This document shows, one piece after another, positions 14,564 to 23,903 of a stretch of DNA of 64,000 bases. The translations under genes and the position numbers were made by a program. The stretch comes from QQVM01 sp964544885 (GTDB taxonomy: Bacteria > Bacteroidota > Bacteroidia > AKYH767-A > 2013-40CM-41-45). The stretch is taken from NCBI GenBank assembly GCA_964544885.1, contig CAZJDX010000009.1, positions 1 to 64,000 of the forward strand. The letters are read 5' to 3'. Each line of letters opens with the position of its first letter. The stretch's first letter is position 1. The notes beneath the pieces are model-generated. The model made no database searches, was not told where the DNA came from, and was given only the letters and a program-made list of their open reading frames with translations.

Positions 14564-17035
14564 ATGACAAATTTAGCCTTCATAGTACCACTCCTCGGAA
14601 TAGTGGGACTCATCATTATGTTCATCAAAGCTTCCTGGGTCACTAAACAGGATGCCGGTGATCAGAATATGGGAGAACTTTCAGGATATATTGCAAGAGG
14701 AGCCATGGCATTTCTGAAAGCGGAATGGAAAATGCTTTCCTACTTTGTTGTGATTGCTTCCATTCTTCTTGTCTGGTCAGGTTCCAGTGTGGAACATTCC
14801 AGTCCGGTGATCGCGATCTCCTTCATCATTGGTGCCGTTTTTTCAGCGGTTGCAGGTTACATTGGAATGAACATCGCCACCAAGGCGAATGTCAGAACGA
14901 CTCAGGCCGCCCGGACCAGTCTATCCAGCGCACTTCGGGTTTCGTTTACCGGTGGCTCGGTGATGGGTCTTGGAGTGGCGGGTCTTGCTGTACTGGGTTT
15001 GGGTTCACTTTTCATTCTGTTCTTTACCATGTATGTACAGAGTACAGGTGCGAGTGTAAACGGCAATGAAATGAAAAAAGCGCTTGAGGTGCTTGCCGGA
15101 TTCTCGCTCGGCGCAGAGTCCATCGCTCTTTTTGCACGGGTAGGTGGTGGCATCTATACCAAAGCGGCAGATGTGGGCGCTGATCTTGTCGGAAAGGTGG
15201 AAGCAGGTATCCCGGAGGATGATGTACGCAATCCTGCCACTATTGCTGATAACGTAGGTGATAATGTGGGTGATGTTGCAGGTATGGGCGCTGACCTGTT
15301 TGGCTCGTATGTAGCAACCATTCTCGCTACTATGGTATTGGGAAGCGAGATCGTTTCAAATGACATGTTCGGCGGAATTGCACCGGTGCTGTTACCTATG
15401 CTCATTGCCGGTATCGGTCTGGTGTTCTCTATCCTCGGAATGATCTTCGTAAAGATAAAGGATGATAACGGCAGTGTGCAGCATGCCCTGAACATGGGTA
15501 ACTGGTCATCCATCATCTTTACTGCCATTGCATCTTATTTTCTGGTTGATTACATCCTTCCCGATACCATGAATATCCGTGGTTTTGAGTTTTCCAAAAT
15601 CTCTGTCTTCTACTCTATCCTGCTTGGACTTGTGGTGGGCACATTAATGAGCATGATCACTGAATATTATACGGCAATGGGTAAAAGGCCTGTCAATTCG
15701 ATCGTGCGTCAGTCCTCTACCGGTCATGCAACCAACATCATTGGCGGGCTCTCTGTGGGAATGGAATCCACCGCGCTTCCTATCCTGGTTCTTGCCAGCG
15801 GCATTTACGGTTCTTATCTCTTCGCTGGTTTATATGGTGTGGCCATCGCGGCCGCGGGAATGATGGCTACCACCGCCATGCAATTAGCCATTGATGCATT
15901 CGGTCCTATCGCAGATAATGCCGGTGGAATCGCCGAAATGAGCGGGCTGCCTAAAGAAGTCCGTCAGCGTACGGATAACCTGGATGCAGTAGGTAACACT
16001 ACCGCAGCCAGTGGAAAAGGATTCGCCATCGCTTCGGCCGCACTCACCTCACTCGCGCTCTTCGCTGCTTTTGTAGGAGTCGCAGGAATTGACAGTATCG
16101 ATATTTATAAAGCGGATGTGTTGGCAGGACTTTTTGTTGGAGGCATGATTCCTTTCATTTTCTCATCACTGGCTATTGCAGCGGTAGGACGTGCAGCCAT
16201 GGATATGGTGAATGAAGTACGCCGTCAGTTCCGCGAAATACCCGGCATCATGGAATACAAGGCCAAACCGGAATATGAGAAATGTGTGGCCATATCCACC
16301 AAGGCTTCGATCCGCGAAATGATCGCGCCCGGTGCCATCGCCCTGATAGTTCCGGTGATCGTTGGTTTCGCTTTTGGTCCGGAAGTACTGGGTGGCCTGC
16401 TCGCCGGTGTGACCGTTTCCGGTGTACTCATGGGTATGTTCCAGAATAATGCGGGTGGTGCATGGGACAATGCGAAGAAATCTTTTGAAAAAGGTGTTGA
16501 CATCAATGGTGAAACTTTTTATAAGGGTTCGGAACCTCACAAAGCCTCCGTTACCGGTGATACGGTAGGAGATCCTTTTAAGGATACTTCAGGTCCTTCC
16601 ATGAACATCCTTATCAAACTTATGTCGATCGTCTCATTGATCATCGCGCCGCATATCGCGCTTAACGGAAGCTCCATGGATGAAGCCTGTTGCGCAATGC
16701 CGGGACAGCATTCGGAGATGATGAAGGAAAAGTGTTGCGGAGGCATGGCTGACATGAATTGTGAAATGGATGCCGATGGCAACTGCCTGATTGATTCAGC
16801 TACTTGTGCATTATGGATTAGCGAAGGGAAGATCGACAGTACTGATTGTGTTATGACCGCTGACGGCAAATGCGCCGTCAGTATGAAAGATTGCAGGAGA
16901 TCAATGGGTAAAGGAGGAATGGGGATACATCATGGTAAAGGCAAAATGAAAGGTTGTTCTGAACAATGCAGAAAGAAATGCGAAGCCAATGGTATTGATT
17001 GTTCGGATCCTGCGGCCTGTCCGGAACTGAACTGA
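14564..17035 (+). CDS. hppA: Membrane-bound ion-translocating pyrophosphatase with Cys-rich C-terminal extension
   Basis: The 823-aa product is a polytopic membrane pyrophosphatase that couples PPi hydrolysis to H+ or Na+ export. The PPi-binding motif DVGADLVGKVEAGIPEDD and the following DNVGDNVGDVAGMGADLFGSY are intact. GNTTAA has Ala where K+-independent enzymes carry Lys, so it should be K+-dependent. Residues 1 to about 700 cover the family. Residues 701-823 (from NGSSMDEACC) are an extra tail with 15 Cys and many Met/His, including two copies of C-x-M-x-A-D-G-x-C-x6-C. The tail is in frame with no internal stop, so it is a true fusion. Metal or redox sensing is possible but inferred. Confidence 0.95.
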   Translation: MTNLAFIVPLLGIVGLIIMFIKASWVTKQDAGDQNMGELSGYIARGAMAFLKAEWKMLSYFVVIASILLVWSGSSVEHSSPVIAISFIIGAVFSAVAGYIGMNIATKANVRTTQAARTSLSSALRVSFTGGSVMGLGVAGLAVLGLGSLFILFFTMYVQSTGASVNGNEMKKALEVLAGFSLGAESIALFARVGGGIYTKAADVGADLVGKVEAGIPEDDVRNPATIADNVGDNVGDVAGMGADLFGSYVATILATMVLGSEIVSNDMFGGIAPVLLPMLIAGIGLVFSILGMIFVKIKDDNGSVQHALNMGNWSSIIFTAIASYFLVDYILPDTMNIRGFEFSKISVFYSILLGLVVGTLMSMITEYYTAMGKRPVNSIVRQSSTGHATNIIGGLSVGMESTALPILVLASGIYGSYLFAGLYGVAIAAAGMMATTAMQLAIDAFGPIADNAGGIAEMSGLPKEVRQRTDNLDAVGNTTAASGKGFAIASAALTSLALFAAFVGVAGIDSIDIYKADVLAGLFVGGMIPFIFSSLAIAAVGRAAMDMVNEVRRQFREIPGIMEYKAKPEYEKCVAISTKASIREMIAPGAIALIVPVIVGFAFGPEVLGGLLAGVTVSGVLMGMFQNNAGGAWDNAKKSFEKGVDINGETFYKGSEPHKASVTGDTVGDPFKDTSGPSMNILIKLMSIVSLIIAPHIALNGSSMDEACCAMPGQHSEMMKEKCCGGMADMNCEMDADGNCLIDSATCALWISEGKIDSTDCVMTADGKCAVSMKDCRRSMGKGGMGIHHGKGKMKGCSEQCRKKCEANGIDCSDPAACPELN

Positions 17036-17057
17036 AAGACGAAGGGTAAAGAATTAT

Positions 17058-17080
17058 AGCCTCCTTATGGAGGCTTTTTT
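17058..17080 (+). terminator. hppA terminator
   Basis: AGCCTCC (17058-17064), loop TTAT, GGAGGCT (17069-17075) and a T-run to 17080 form a compact intrinsic terminator 22 nt after the hppA stop and just before the convergent folA end. Confidence 0.9.
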
Positions 17081-17089
17081 GTTTCCGGA

Positions 17090-17590
17090 TTATTCCGCTT
17101 CAACACGGATCAAGGTCATAAATGAATAATCAAATTCATTTCTTTCATCCGCTTTAAACTCCTGAAGCTCCACGATCCTCCAGTCGAAAGGTTTGATCTG
17201 AGGAAAAAAAGTATCTCCTTCCAAATGAGTGTGTACCCGGGTCATATAAATTTTTGAGGCCAGGGGCATAGCTTCTTTAAAAATTTCACCGCCGCCAAAA
17301 ATAAAAACTTCGCTATCGTTCACGGCAATATCCAGCGCATGTTGAAGAGATGAAGCGATGACACATCCTTCCGCCTTATAATTTTTATTCCGGGTAATGA
17401 TGACATTAGTCCTGCCGGGAAGTGGTCTTCCGATGCTTTCAAAAGTCTTTCTTCCCATGATAATATGATGACCCATGGTCAGGGATTTCACCCGTTTCAG
17501 ATCCGCAGAAAGTTTCCAGGGAAGCTGGTTCCTAACTCCGACAACATTATTCTCAGAAAGCGCGACGATGATGGAAATTTGCAAAGGCAA
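17090..17590 (-). CDS. folA: Dihydrofolate reductase
   Basis: The 166-aa product has normal DHFR length. It reduces dihydrofolate to tetrahydrofolate with NADPH. The N-terminal SIIVALSENNVVGVRNQLPWKL contains the conserved Trp-lid region and catalytic acidic position region (LSADLKRVK). HHIIMGRKTFESIGRPLPGR and VFIFGGGEIFKEAMP are the cofactor-binding motifs. It lies 23 nt downstream of thyA, the enzyme that generates dihydrofolate, so the pair is functionally linked and probably co-transcribed. Confidence 0.96.
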   Translation of the reverse strand: MPLQISIIVALSENNVVGVRNQLPWKLSADLKRVKSLTMGHHIIMGRKTFESIGRPLPGRTNVIITRNKNYKAEGCVIASSLQHALDIAVNDSEVFIFGGGEIFKEAMPLASKIYMTRVHTHLEGDTFFPQIKPFDWRIVELQEFKADERNEFDYSFMTLIRVEAE

Positions 17591-17613
17591 GCCTATGGTT
17601 GAAGTGAATGGAA

Positions 17614-18408
17614 TCAGACTGCTACGGATGCTTTAATATGAGGATGCGGATCATAGTTTTCGATCTTCAAATCCTCAAATCTGAAATCAAAAATATTCTT
17701 TATGCCGGGATTCAGCACCAGCTTTGGCAAGGCTCTGGGTGATCGTGTCAATTGTAGAGCCACCTGATCAAAATGATTTGAATAGATATGCGCATCGCCG
17801 AAAGTATGTATGAATTCGCCTGGCCTTAATCCGCAGACCTGGGCCATCATCATGGTCAGCGCCGCGTACGAAGCGATATTAAAGGGAACACCCAGAAATA
17901 TATCGGCGCTGCGTTGATAAAGCTGACAACTCAGTCTGCCATTTGCCACATAGAACTGAAAGAAGGCATGACAGGGCGGTAATTTCATACGACTGATCTC
18001 TCCGACATTCCAGGCGCTAACGATCAGTCTTCTTGAATCAGGATTATTCTTAATCTGTTCTACGACCTCTGAAATCTGATCTATCGTTTTCCCTGAACCT
18101 GCATCCCACTTTCTCCACTGCGAACCGTACACCGGACCCAGATCTCCGTTCTCATCCGCCCAATCATCCCAGATACTTACCCCATTCTCTTTAAGGTAGG
18201 CAATGTTCGTTTCACCTTTTAGAAACCAGAGGAGCTCATGAAAGATGGAACGTGTATGCAATTTTTTCGTGGTCAGCAGCGGAAAACCATCCTCCAGGTC
18301 GAATCGCATCTGGTAACCGAAGACACTCCGCGTTCCGGTACCGGTCCGGTCGCTTTTGTCGACGCCCCTCTTCATTACATGATCGAGCAAATCAAGATAT
18401 GGTTTCAT
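17614..18408 (-). CDS. thyA: Thymidylate synthase
   Basis: The 264-aa product is the same length as E. coli ThyA, which methylates dUMP to dTMP using methylene-tetrahydrofolate. The catalytic cysteine is Cys146 in MKLPPCHAFFQFYV. Other signatures are DRTGTGTRSVFGYQMRFDL, SRRLIVSAWNV and RSADIFLGVPFNIASYA. It sits between a nucleoside transporter (nupC) and folA on the same strand, forming a thymidylate supply module. Confidence 0.97.
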   Translation of the reverse strand: MKPYLDLLDHVMKRGVDKSDRTGTGTRSVFGYQMRFDLEDGFPLLTTKKLHTRSIFHELLWFLKGETNIAYLKENGVSIWDDWADENGDLGPVYGSQWRKWDAGSGKTIDQISEVVEQIKNNPDSRRLIVSAWNVGEISRMKLPPCHAFFQFYVANGRLSCQLYQRSADIFLGVPFNIASYAALTMMMAQVCGLRPGEFIHTFGDAHIYSNHFDQVALQLTRSPRALPKLVLNPGIKNIFDFRFEDLKIENYDPHPHIKASVAV

Positions 18409-18454
18409 GATTTTTAGTCTGATGATGAATCGGTACAGAATCCCTGAGACAAAT

Positions 18455-19735
18455 TTACATTAAAATTCCGGCAACTGTCGCGCTAAGGTAAGAAGCAAGT
18501 GTTCCGCATATGAGTGCCTTGAATCCGAGACTGGCAAGATCGGCCCGTCTTGAAGGCGCAAGTTCTCCTATTCCTCCAACCTGAATGGCGATTGAACTGA
18601 AATTGGCGAACCCACACAGCGCTATGCTGACGATAGTAATCGTCTTTGGTTCCAGCAGGCTGGCAGCCAGCATGGGTGAAAGATCGGAGTATGCCACAAA
18701 TTCATTGACCGCGAATTTTGTTCCAAGCAATTGCCCTACCAGATGTACATCTTTCCCGGGGACTCCCATGACATAGGCAAAAAGGGAAAAGGCGGATCCA
18801 AGAATTTCTTTCAGACTTAATTCCTGGAAATCTATACCGAGTAAGCTTGAATAGGCTGTATTGGTATAGATGAACATTCCAAATTTACCGAGCACAAAAT
18901 CAATGAGGGCAATAAGGGCTATCACTCCGATAAGCATGGCAATCACATTCAGTGAAACCTTCATACCATCACCGGCACCATGCGATACGGCATCCATAAA
19001 ATTACTATAGGTTTTTTTTACTTCCATCTTAATGGTCCCTTTTGTCTCGGAAACCTGAGTCTCCGGCATCACAATTTTTGAAATAACCAATGCGGCGGGT
19101 GCTGCCATGATACTGGCCGCAATGAGAAGATTGGCCGGCACACCCATGGAGATATATACCGCCATAACACCACCTGCAATACAAGCCATACTTCCGCTCA
19201 TGCTGGCCAGCAATTCCGACATGGTCATCCTTGAAAGGTAAGGCTTAATCATGATCTGCGCTTCGACCTGTCCAACGAAGGCACTGGCCACATTACTCAG
19301 AGCCTCTGCGCCACTGACGTTCATAAGCTTCAGCATCAGTTTGGCAAAGAAGGCGACGATTCGTTGCATGAGTCCGATATGATATGCAATGGATACAAGT
19401 ACGGCTACAAAAATTATGGTTGGAAGTATCTTGAACATAAAGATAAAACTGTGCCCCGGACCAAGTGCTGCATCCAGCACTTCTTTCTTTACCAGGAATC
19501 CGAAAACAAATTCGGCGCCGCTGTTGCTGAAGTCAAGTAGCTTGGTCACCCATTGACCGAGTGTACCGAAAATCCTTTGTCCGACCGGAGTTTTAAGTAT
19601 GAATACCGCCAGTCCGAGTTGAAGTAGAAGACCGCTTATCACAACACGCAAACTTATGGCCTTACGGTTGTTGGACATAAGAAAAGCAATAAGCAGGATA
19701 ATAAAAATTCCAATGAGACCGGTGAATCGCTCCAT
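18455..19735 (-). CDS. Concentrative nucleoside transporter (NupC/CNT family)
   Basis: The 426-aa inner-membrane protein has about eight to ten hydrophobic helices. The CNT signature is seen in ALSNVASAFVGQVEAQIMIKPYL, with GSMACIAGGVMAVYISMGV and the C-terminal ALCGFANFSSIAIQVGGIG segment. The family imports nucleosides with H+ or Na+. Its place directly upstream of thyA (46 nt) suggests salvage of pyrimidine nucleosides alongside de novo dTMP synthesis. Substrate range cannot be read from sequence alone. Confidence 0.92.
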   Translation of the reverse strand: MERFTGLIGIFIILLIAFLMSNNRKAISLRVVISGLLLQLGLAVFILKTPVGQRIFGTLGQWVTKLLDFSNSGAEFVFGFLVKKEVLDAALGPGHSFIFMFKILPTIIFVAVLVSIAYHIGLMQRIVAFFAKLMLKLMNVSGAEALSNVASAFVGQVEAQIMIKPYLSRMTMSELLASMSGSMACIAGGVMAVYISMGVPANLLIAASIMAAPAALVISKIVMPETQVSETKGTIKMEVKKTYSNFMDAVSHGAGDGMKVSLNVIAMLIGVIALIALIDFVLGKFGMFIYTNTAYSSLLGIDFQELSLKEILGSAFSLFAYVMGVPGKDVHLVGQLLGTKFAVNEFVAYSDLSPMLAASLLEPKTITIVSIALCGFANFSSIAIQVGGIGELAPSRRADLASLGFKALICGTLASYLSATVAGILM

Positions 19736-19875
19736 ATATCAGGATTAATTTAAAGGGTTAACCAGGCAAGAGGCAGCACAATAACCCTACGAATATCTAA
19801 AAAGGATTCGGAAATAAAAATGTGGAGAAATTGTAAAGCCTTCCCGGTGAGAAAAACCCGGAGGAAAGGAAATGA

Positions 19876-20478
19876 TCAGGAACTTTTTCGTTTATTCAGT
19901 TCATCTCGAATCCGGCCGGCCCTCTCATAAGCTTCTTCATCAATGGCCTTCTTTAAAAGCTCCTTCAGATCTTCGGTACTGGACGCGGCCAGTTCGCCTT
20001 CAGACAATTTGGTCGCTGAAGCCGGGGCAGGATGTTCTATATGATCCTGAATACCTTCTATGCTGCCTTCTTCCTGGATAATGCCTGATTGGGATAAAAT
20101 AAATTCATAGGTGTATATCGGACAATTAAATCTGACGGCGAGTGCTATCGCGTCACTCGTGCGGGCATCAATCTCTTCCTTTTTCTCACCGTTATTGCAG
20201 ATCAGCTTGGCATAAAAAATTCCTTCCAGAAGATTATAGATCAGTACCTCTTCCACCTGAATGTCAAAGGCATGCGCTAGATGCTTAAAAAGATCATGTG
20301 TCAGGGGTCGTGTCGGAGTCATGCTCTCCAGTTCGATGGCGATGGCCTGCGCTTCAAAGGCTCCAATAACTATCGGTAGTCTTCTTTTCCCCTTTTCTTC
20401 ACCGAGGATCAGGGTATATGCTCCTGATTGAGTCTGACTGTATGCAAGTCCCTGAATCTCAAGTTTGATCTTTTTCAT
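19876..20478 (-). CDS. Bifunctional nuclease family (DUF151) protein with UVR motif
   Basis: The 200-aa protein has a DUF151/BFN domain (about 1-140): GAYTLILGEEKGKRRLPIVIGAFEAQAIAIELE and then IDARTSDAIALAVRFNCPIY. A Ser/Ala/Glu linker leads to a C-terminal UvrB/UvrC-type motif (LKELLKKAIDEEAYERAGRI). Plant members were reported to have DNase/RNase activity; bacterial function is unsettled. It lies between etfA and nupC on the same strand. Confidence 0.9.
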   Translation of the reverse strand: MKKIKLEIQGLAYSQTQSGAYTLILGEEKGKRRLPIVIGAFEAQAIAIELESMTPTRPLTHDLFKHLAHAFDIQVEEVLIYNLLEGIFYAKLICNNGEKKEEIDARTSDAIALAVRFNCPIYTYEFILSQSGIIQEEGSIEGIQDHIEHPAPASATKLSEGELAASSTEDLKELLKKAIDEEAYERAGRIRDELNKRKSS

Positions 20479-20559
20479 AATGAATCTGAGAGGCTCTCCT
20501 TTGAATGATTATTCTTTTCGAAATTAAAAAAAAAATTGTTTTGCTCCGGAAAATTTAGA

Positions 20560-21537
20560 TCAGTTTTGAGAGGATTTAAAGGCTTTGGCCGCCTCGATCA
20601 GTTTTGGCAAAACCTCAAATGCGTCCCCGACGATTCCATAATCGGCAGCTTTGAAGAAGGGCGCTTCAGGATCTTTATTGACCACGACAATAACTTTTGA
20701 ATTGCTCACCCCGGCAAGGTGCTGGATAGCACCGGAGATGCCGATCGCCAGGTAAAGATTTGGACTGATGGCTATGCCGGTTTGTCCGACGTGTTCGGAA
20801 TGCGGCCTCCAACCCGCATCAGATACAGGTTTGCTGCAAGCTGTTGCAGCACCCAGTACTTCAGCAAGTTCTTCGATCATCTTCCAGTTCTCCGGGCCTT
20901 TCATTCCCCGTCCTGCGGAAACGACAAGTTCAGCATCAGGTAAGGAAACTTTATCGGTTGAACGTATACTTTCTTTGACCACCAGCCTGAGATCGCCGGC
21001 CTCAATCTGAGTCTTAAAAGGAACAATCGATGCCTGCACAGGATTTTCCACCACCTTGTAGGAGTTTGGAACCAGGCTGATCACTTTTTTTTCTGAAAGC
21101 AATTCAACAAAAGCAAAGGCCTTACCGGAATATGCGTTCTTCTTAATCACAAAGCCCGTATTCATCCGTGGCAGGTCGATTACATTCTCTCCCAGAGAAG
21201 CATTGAGTTTGACGGCAAGCCGTGGAGCGATCGCTTTTCCTGAGAAACTGGCTGACATGATCACAAGACCGGCTGACTCAGCAAGGGAAGCCTGACAGAT
21301 AGCGCTGGTATAAGCCTGAACGGACATCTTACTCAGCTCAGGTCCTTCAGCTTTCAGTATTCTGGCTGCACCATAGTGCGAAAGTTTCGTCAATTCTTCA
21401 TCGCTGACCTGTCCTACAGACAATGCACACATGGGGAGTTTCAGCTCATCCGCAATTGCTTTTGCATATGAAATGATCTCGAATGCGCTCTTCTTGAATT
21501 TCCCTTCTGTGTTTTCTATATAAACTAAAACCGACAT
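20560..21537 (-). CDS. etfA: Electron transfer flavoprotein subunit alpha
   Basis: The 325-aa product has normal length. The C-terminal FAD domain shows VVSAGRGMKGPENWKMIEEL, CSKPVSDAGWRPHSEHVGQTG and YLAIGISGAIQHLAG, all ETF-alpha hallmarks. With EtfB it carries electrons from acyl-CoA dehydrogenases to the ETF:quinone oxidoreductase. The gene order is etfB-etfA, 38 nt apart. The nearby fatty acyl-type genes elsewhere in the window (thiolase, hydroxyacyl-CoA dehydrogenase) fit a beta-oxidation role. Confidence 0.97.
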   Translation of the reverse strand: MSVLVYIENTEGKFKKSAFEIISYAKAIADELKLPMCALSVGQVSDEELTKLSHYGAARILKAEGPELSKMSVQAYTSAICQASLAESAGLVIMSASFSGKAIAPRLAVKLNASLGENVIDLPRMNTGFVIKKNAYSGKAFAFVELLSEKKVISLVPNSYKVVENPVQASIVPFKTQIEAGDLRLVVKESIRSTDKVSLPDAELVVSAGRGMKGPENWKMIEELAEVLGAATACSKPVSDAGWRPHSEHVGQTGIAISPNLYLAIGISGAIQHLAGVSNSKVIVVVNKDPEAPFFKAADYGIVGDAFEVLPKLIEAAKAFKSSQN

Positions 21538-21575
21538 GCCTTTGATTTATACTGATTAAATTAATAGTTTGATAT

Positions 21576-22313
21576 TCAAATGACCTTTTTTTCTTCTCTG
21601 AGAATTTCGAATAAACTTCCTGCATCCTCGGCGGGGATGAGTTTCACGGCACTCCTCGGAACCGGCTTATCGTAGGAGATAACAGTAGTATATCTTTCGC
21701 TTTCCACAGCATCGATTACCTGCAACGGTTTGGTCCTTGCCGACATGATTCCGCGCATATTAGGAATTTTCCATTCTGCCATACCTTCTGAAGCTCCGGC
21801 AACAAAGGGAAGAGGCGTAGTGACGATCTCCTTGCCGCCTTCAATTTCATTTTCCAGGGTTGCACTGCCTCCCTCCACACTGAGACTTTTCGCGAAGAGA
21901 ATACAGGGAATGTCCAACATGGCAGCTATCATGGCGGGAACGGAAGAACCGTTGTGATCACTCGATTCGCGGCCGCATAATATCATATCGTAAGGATGGC
22001 TCTGAACATAACTTGCGATCTGCTTTGCGACAAAGTACGCGTCACGTGGCTGGGCATTGATCCGTACGGCATCATTGGCCCCTATTGCCAGGGCTTTCCT
22101 GATCGTCGGTTCCGAGGGGGCTTCTCCTACATGAATGACAGTCACGCTGCCACCGGATGCAGCAGCCAGATCCACAGCTTTTGAAAGTGCGATCTCATCA
22201 TAAGGGTTCAGTATATAGGTTACCCCGGCAGGATTGAACTCCTTGTTATCCGCGGAGAAAACGATCTTTGCCGTCGTATCAGGCACATGTGAGATAGAGA
22301 CTAATATTTTCAT
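21576..22313 (-). CDS. etfB: Electron transfer flavoprotein subunit beta
   Basis: The 245-aa ETF-beta begins MKILVSISHVPDTTAKIVFSA. It contains NPYDEIALSKAVDLA and the AMP-binding loop region CGRESSDHNGSSVPAMIAAML. It forms the heterodimer with EtfA encoded immediately downstream. It is the first gene of the six-gene minus-strand run that ends with folA. A weak -7-like TATCTTCG (complement of 22454-22461) lies upstream. Confidence 0.96.
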   Translation of the reverse strand: MKILVSISHVPDTTAKIVFSADNKEFNPAGVTYILNPYDEIALSKAVDLAAASGGSVTVIHVGEAPSEPTIRKALAIGANDAVRINAQPRDAYFVAKQIASYVQSHPYDMILCGRESSDHNGSSVPAMIAAMLDIPCILFAKSLSVEGGSATLENEIEGGKEIVTTPLPFVAGASEGMAEWKIPNMRGIMSARTKPLQVIDAVESERYTTVISYDKPVPRSAVKLIPAEDAGSLFEILREEKKVI

Positions 22314-22479
22314 GTTGAATTATATATCCGGAAAAAAGATTACTGGTGACCAGGAGGAAGATGCACGACCTTGCTGTATGAACCTGAGTTGAATTAACCC
22401 TCCATTCTCCATGATTCGTACATTCGTAAAAATCAATTTTACCGATTTTTGCGCGAAGATACATAAATAATTTTTCGAA

Positions 22480-22830
22480 ATGGGAATGCATACTGAACGA
22501 AAGTCGAGGATAGAAAAGCTGAAGACCTTTCTGCTGGAAGAAGACGGGGATCATTTTACAAGATATGCGCTGGCGCTCGAATTGCTCCATGCAGAACAAT
22601 ATGAAGAATCGGAATTACATTTTCGTAAAATCCTTGATGAGGAACCGCAATACCTGGCCGTGTATTACCAGTACGGAAAATTGCTGGAAAGCATGTTCCG
22701 TTACAAAGATGCATTGCGTATCTACGAAGCAGGACTGCCGGTCGCCAGGGCACAGAACAATATACGTACCTGGAAGGAACTCAGCTCCGCAAGAGATGTG
22801 CTCAGGGAGGAATTGAATAGCATGGAATGA
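22480..22830 (+). CDS. Small TPR-repeat protein
   Basis: The 116-aa soluble protein is made of about three TPR-like helix pairs: HFTRYALALELLHAEQYEESELHFRKIL, then YLAVYYQYGKLLESMFRYKDALRIYEAGL, then a C-terminal helix. There is no signal peptide, so it is probably a cytoplasmic scaffold or binding adaptor. It is divergent from etfB and ends just before the E1-beta gene, whose promoter-like element overlaps the gap. Confidence 0.8.
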   Translation: MGMHTERKSRIEKLKTFLLEEDGDHFTRYALALELLHAEQYEESELHFRKILDEEPQYLAVYYQYGKLLESMFRYKDALRIYEAGLPVARAQNNIRTWKELSSARDVLREELNSME

Positions 22831-22843
22831 ATGTGGATTTTTC

Positions 22844-22851
22844 TACATTTG
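22844..22851 (+). promoter_or_regulatory. -7 element before the E1-beta gene
   Basis: TACATTTG is a perfect TAnnTTTG match. The triplet 19 nt upstream is ATG rather than TTG. The E1-beta ATG is 75 nt downstream. Confidence 0.45.
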
Positions 22852-22925
22852 CAGCCCATGCGGATGTATTAACAGGTTAGTTGCGGAATGATTTCCGCTT
22901 CTCGATAAATTTGAGAATATTAGTT

Positions 22926-23903
22926 ATGAAAGAACTGCAATTCAGGGAAGCGCTGAGAGAAGCCATGAGTGAAGAAATGCGTCGTGACGAACGTGTATTC
23001 CTCATGGGAGAGGAAGTGGCTGAATATAATGGCGCCTACAAGGTGAGTCAGGGTATGCTGGATGAATTTGGTCCCAGGCGTGTTATTGACACGCCTATTG
23101 CCGAACTTGGTTTTGCAGGTATCGGTGTTGGCGCAGCGATGAACGGACTCAGGCCGATCATTGAATTCATGACTTTTAACTTTTCACTTGTCGCCATAGA
23201 TCAGGTAATCAATTCGGCAGCGAAGATGATGAGCATGAGCGGTGGTCAATACCGTGTACCCATTGTATTCCGTGGACCGACAGCTTCCGCAGGAATGCTC
23301 AGCTCACAACACTCACAGGCTTTTGAGAGCTGGTATGCAAATTGTCCCGGACTCAAGGTGATCGTACCCTCCAATCCGGCGGATGCGAAAGGGCTTTTGA
23401 AATCAGCCATCAGGGATGATGATCCGGTCATCTTCATGGAAAGTGAACAGATGTATGGCGATAAAGGAATGGTTCCTGATAGTGAATATCTTATTCCAAT
23501 CGGAGTTGCTGATATTGTGCGTACAGGAACAGATGTCACAATAGTTTCTTTTGGAAAGATGATGAAGGTTGCTCGCAAAGCCGCAGAGGAACTGGAGAAA
23601 GAACAAATCAATGCTGAGCTGATCGACCTGCGTACCGTTCGTCCAATCGATTATGAAACGGTTATAAGGAGCGTGCGTAAGACGAACCGTCTGCTTATTG
23701 TCGAAGAGAGCTGGCCATTGGCGGCTATTGCCACAGAAGTAGCCTTCAAGGTTCAAAAAGACGCTTTTGATTATCTCGACGCACCTGTGCTCAGAGTTAT
23801 GGGAAGAGATGTTCCACTTCCCTACGCTCCTACATTGATTGAGGCTTATTTACCTAATCCGGAAAGGGTGATTAAAGCAGTAAAAGAGCTTATGTACGTT
23901 TAA
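22926..23903 (+). CDS. pdhB: Pyruvate dehydrogenase E1 component subunit beta
   Basis: The 325-aa transketolase-fold E1-beta begins MKELQFREALREAMSEEMRRDERVFLMGEEVAEYNGAYKV. It has DTPIAELGFAGIGVGAAMNGLRPIIEFMTFNF and RLLIVEESWPLAAIATEV. It pairs with an E1-alpha to decarboxylate a 2-oxo acid with thiamine diphosphate. Subunit alpha is not in the window. The GAYKVSQGM segment favours pyruvate dehydrogenase, but acetoin or branched-chain oxo-acid enzymes are close relatives. A second, fused E1 lies at 35993. Confidence 0.9.
   Translation: MKELQFREALREAMSEEMRRDERVFLMGEEVAEYNGAYKVSQGMLDEFGPRRVIDTPIAELGFAGIGVGAAMNGLRPIIEFMTFNFSLVAIDQVINSAAKMMSMSGGQYRVPIVFRGPTASAGMLSSQHSQAFESWYANCPGLKVIVPSNPADAKGLLKSAIRDDDPVIFMESEQMYGDKGMVPDSEYLIPIGVADIVRTGTDVTIVSFGKMMKVARKAAEELEKEQINAELIDLRTVRPIDYETVIRSVRKTNRLLIVEESWPLAAIATEVAFKVQKDAFDYLDAPVLRVMGRDVPLPYAPTLIEAYLPNPERVIKAVKELMYV

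Noticed and set aside
16664..17035. Separate gene after hppA joined by frameshift error
   Set aside because: The frame is continuous, with no internal start plus ribosome-binding region or stop, and the terminator follows the tail; a read error cannot be fully excluded.
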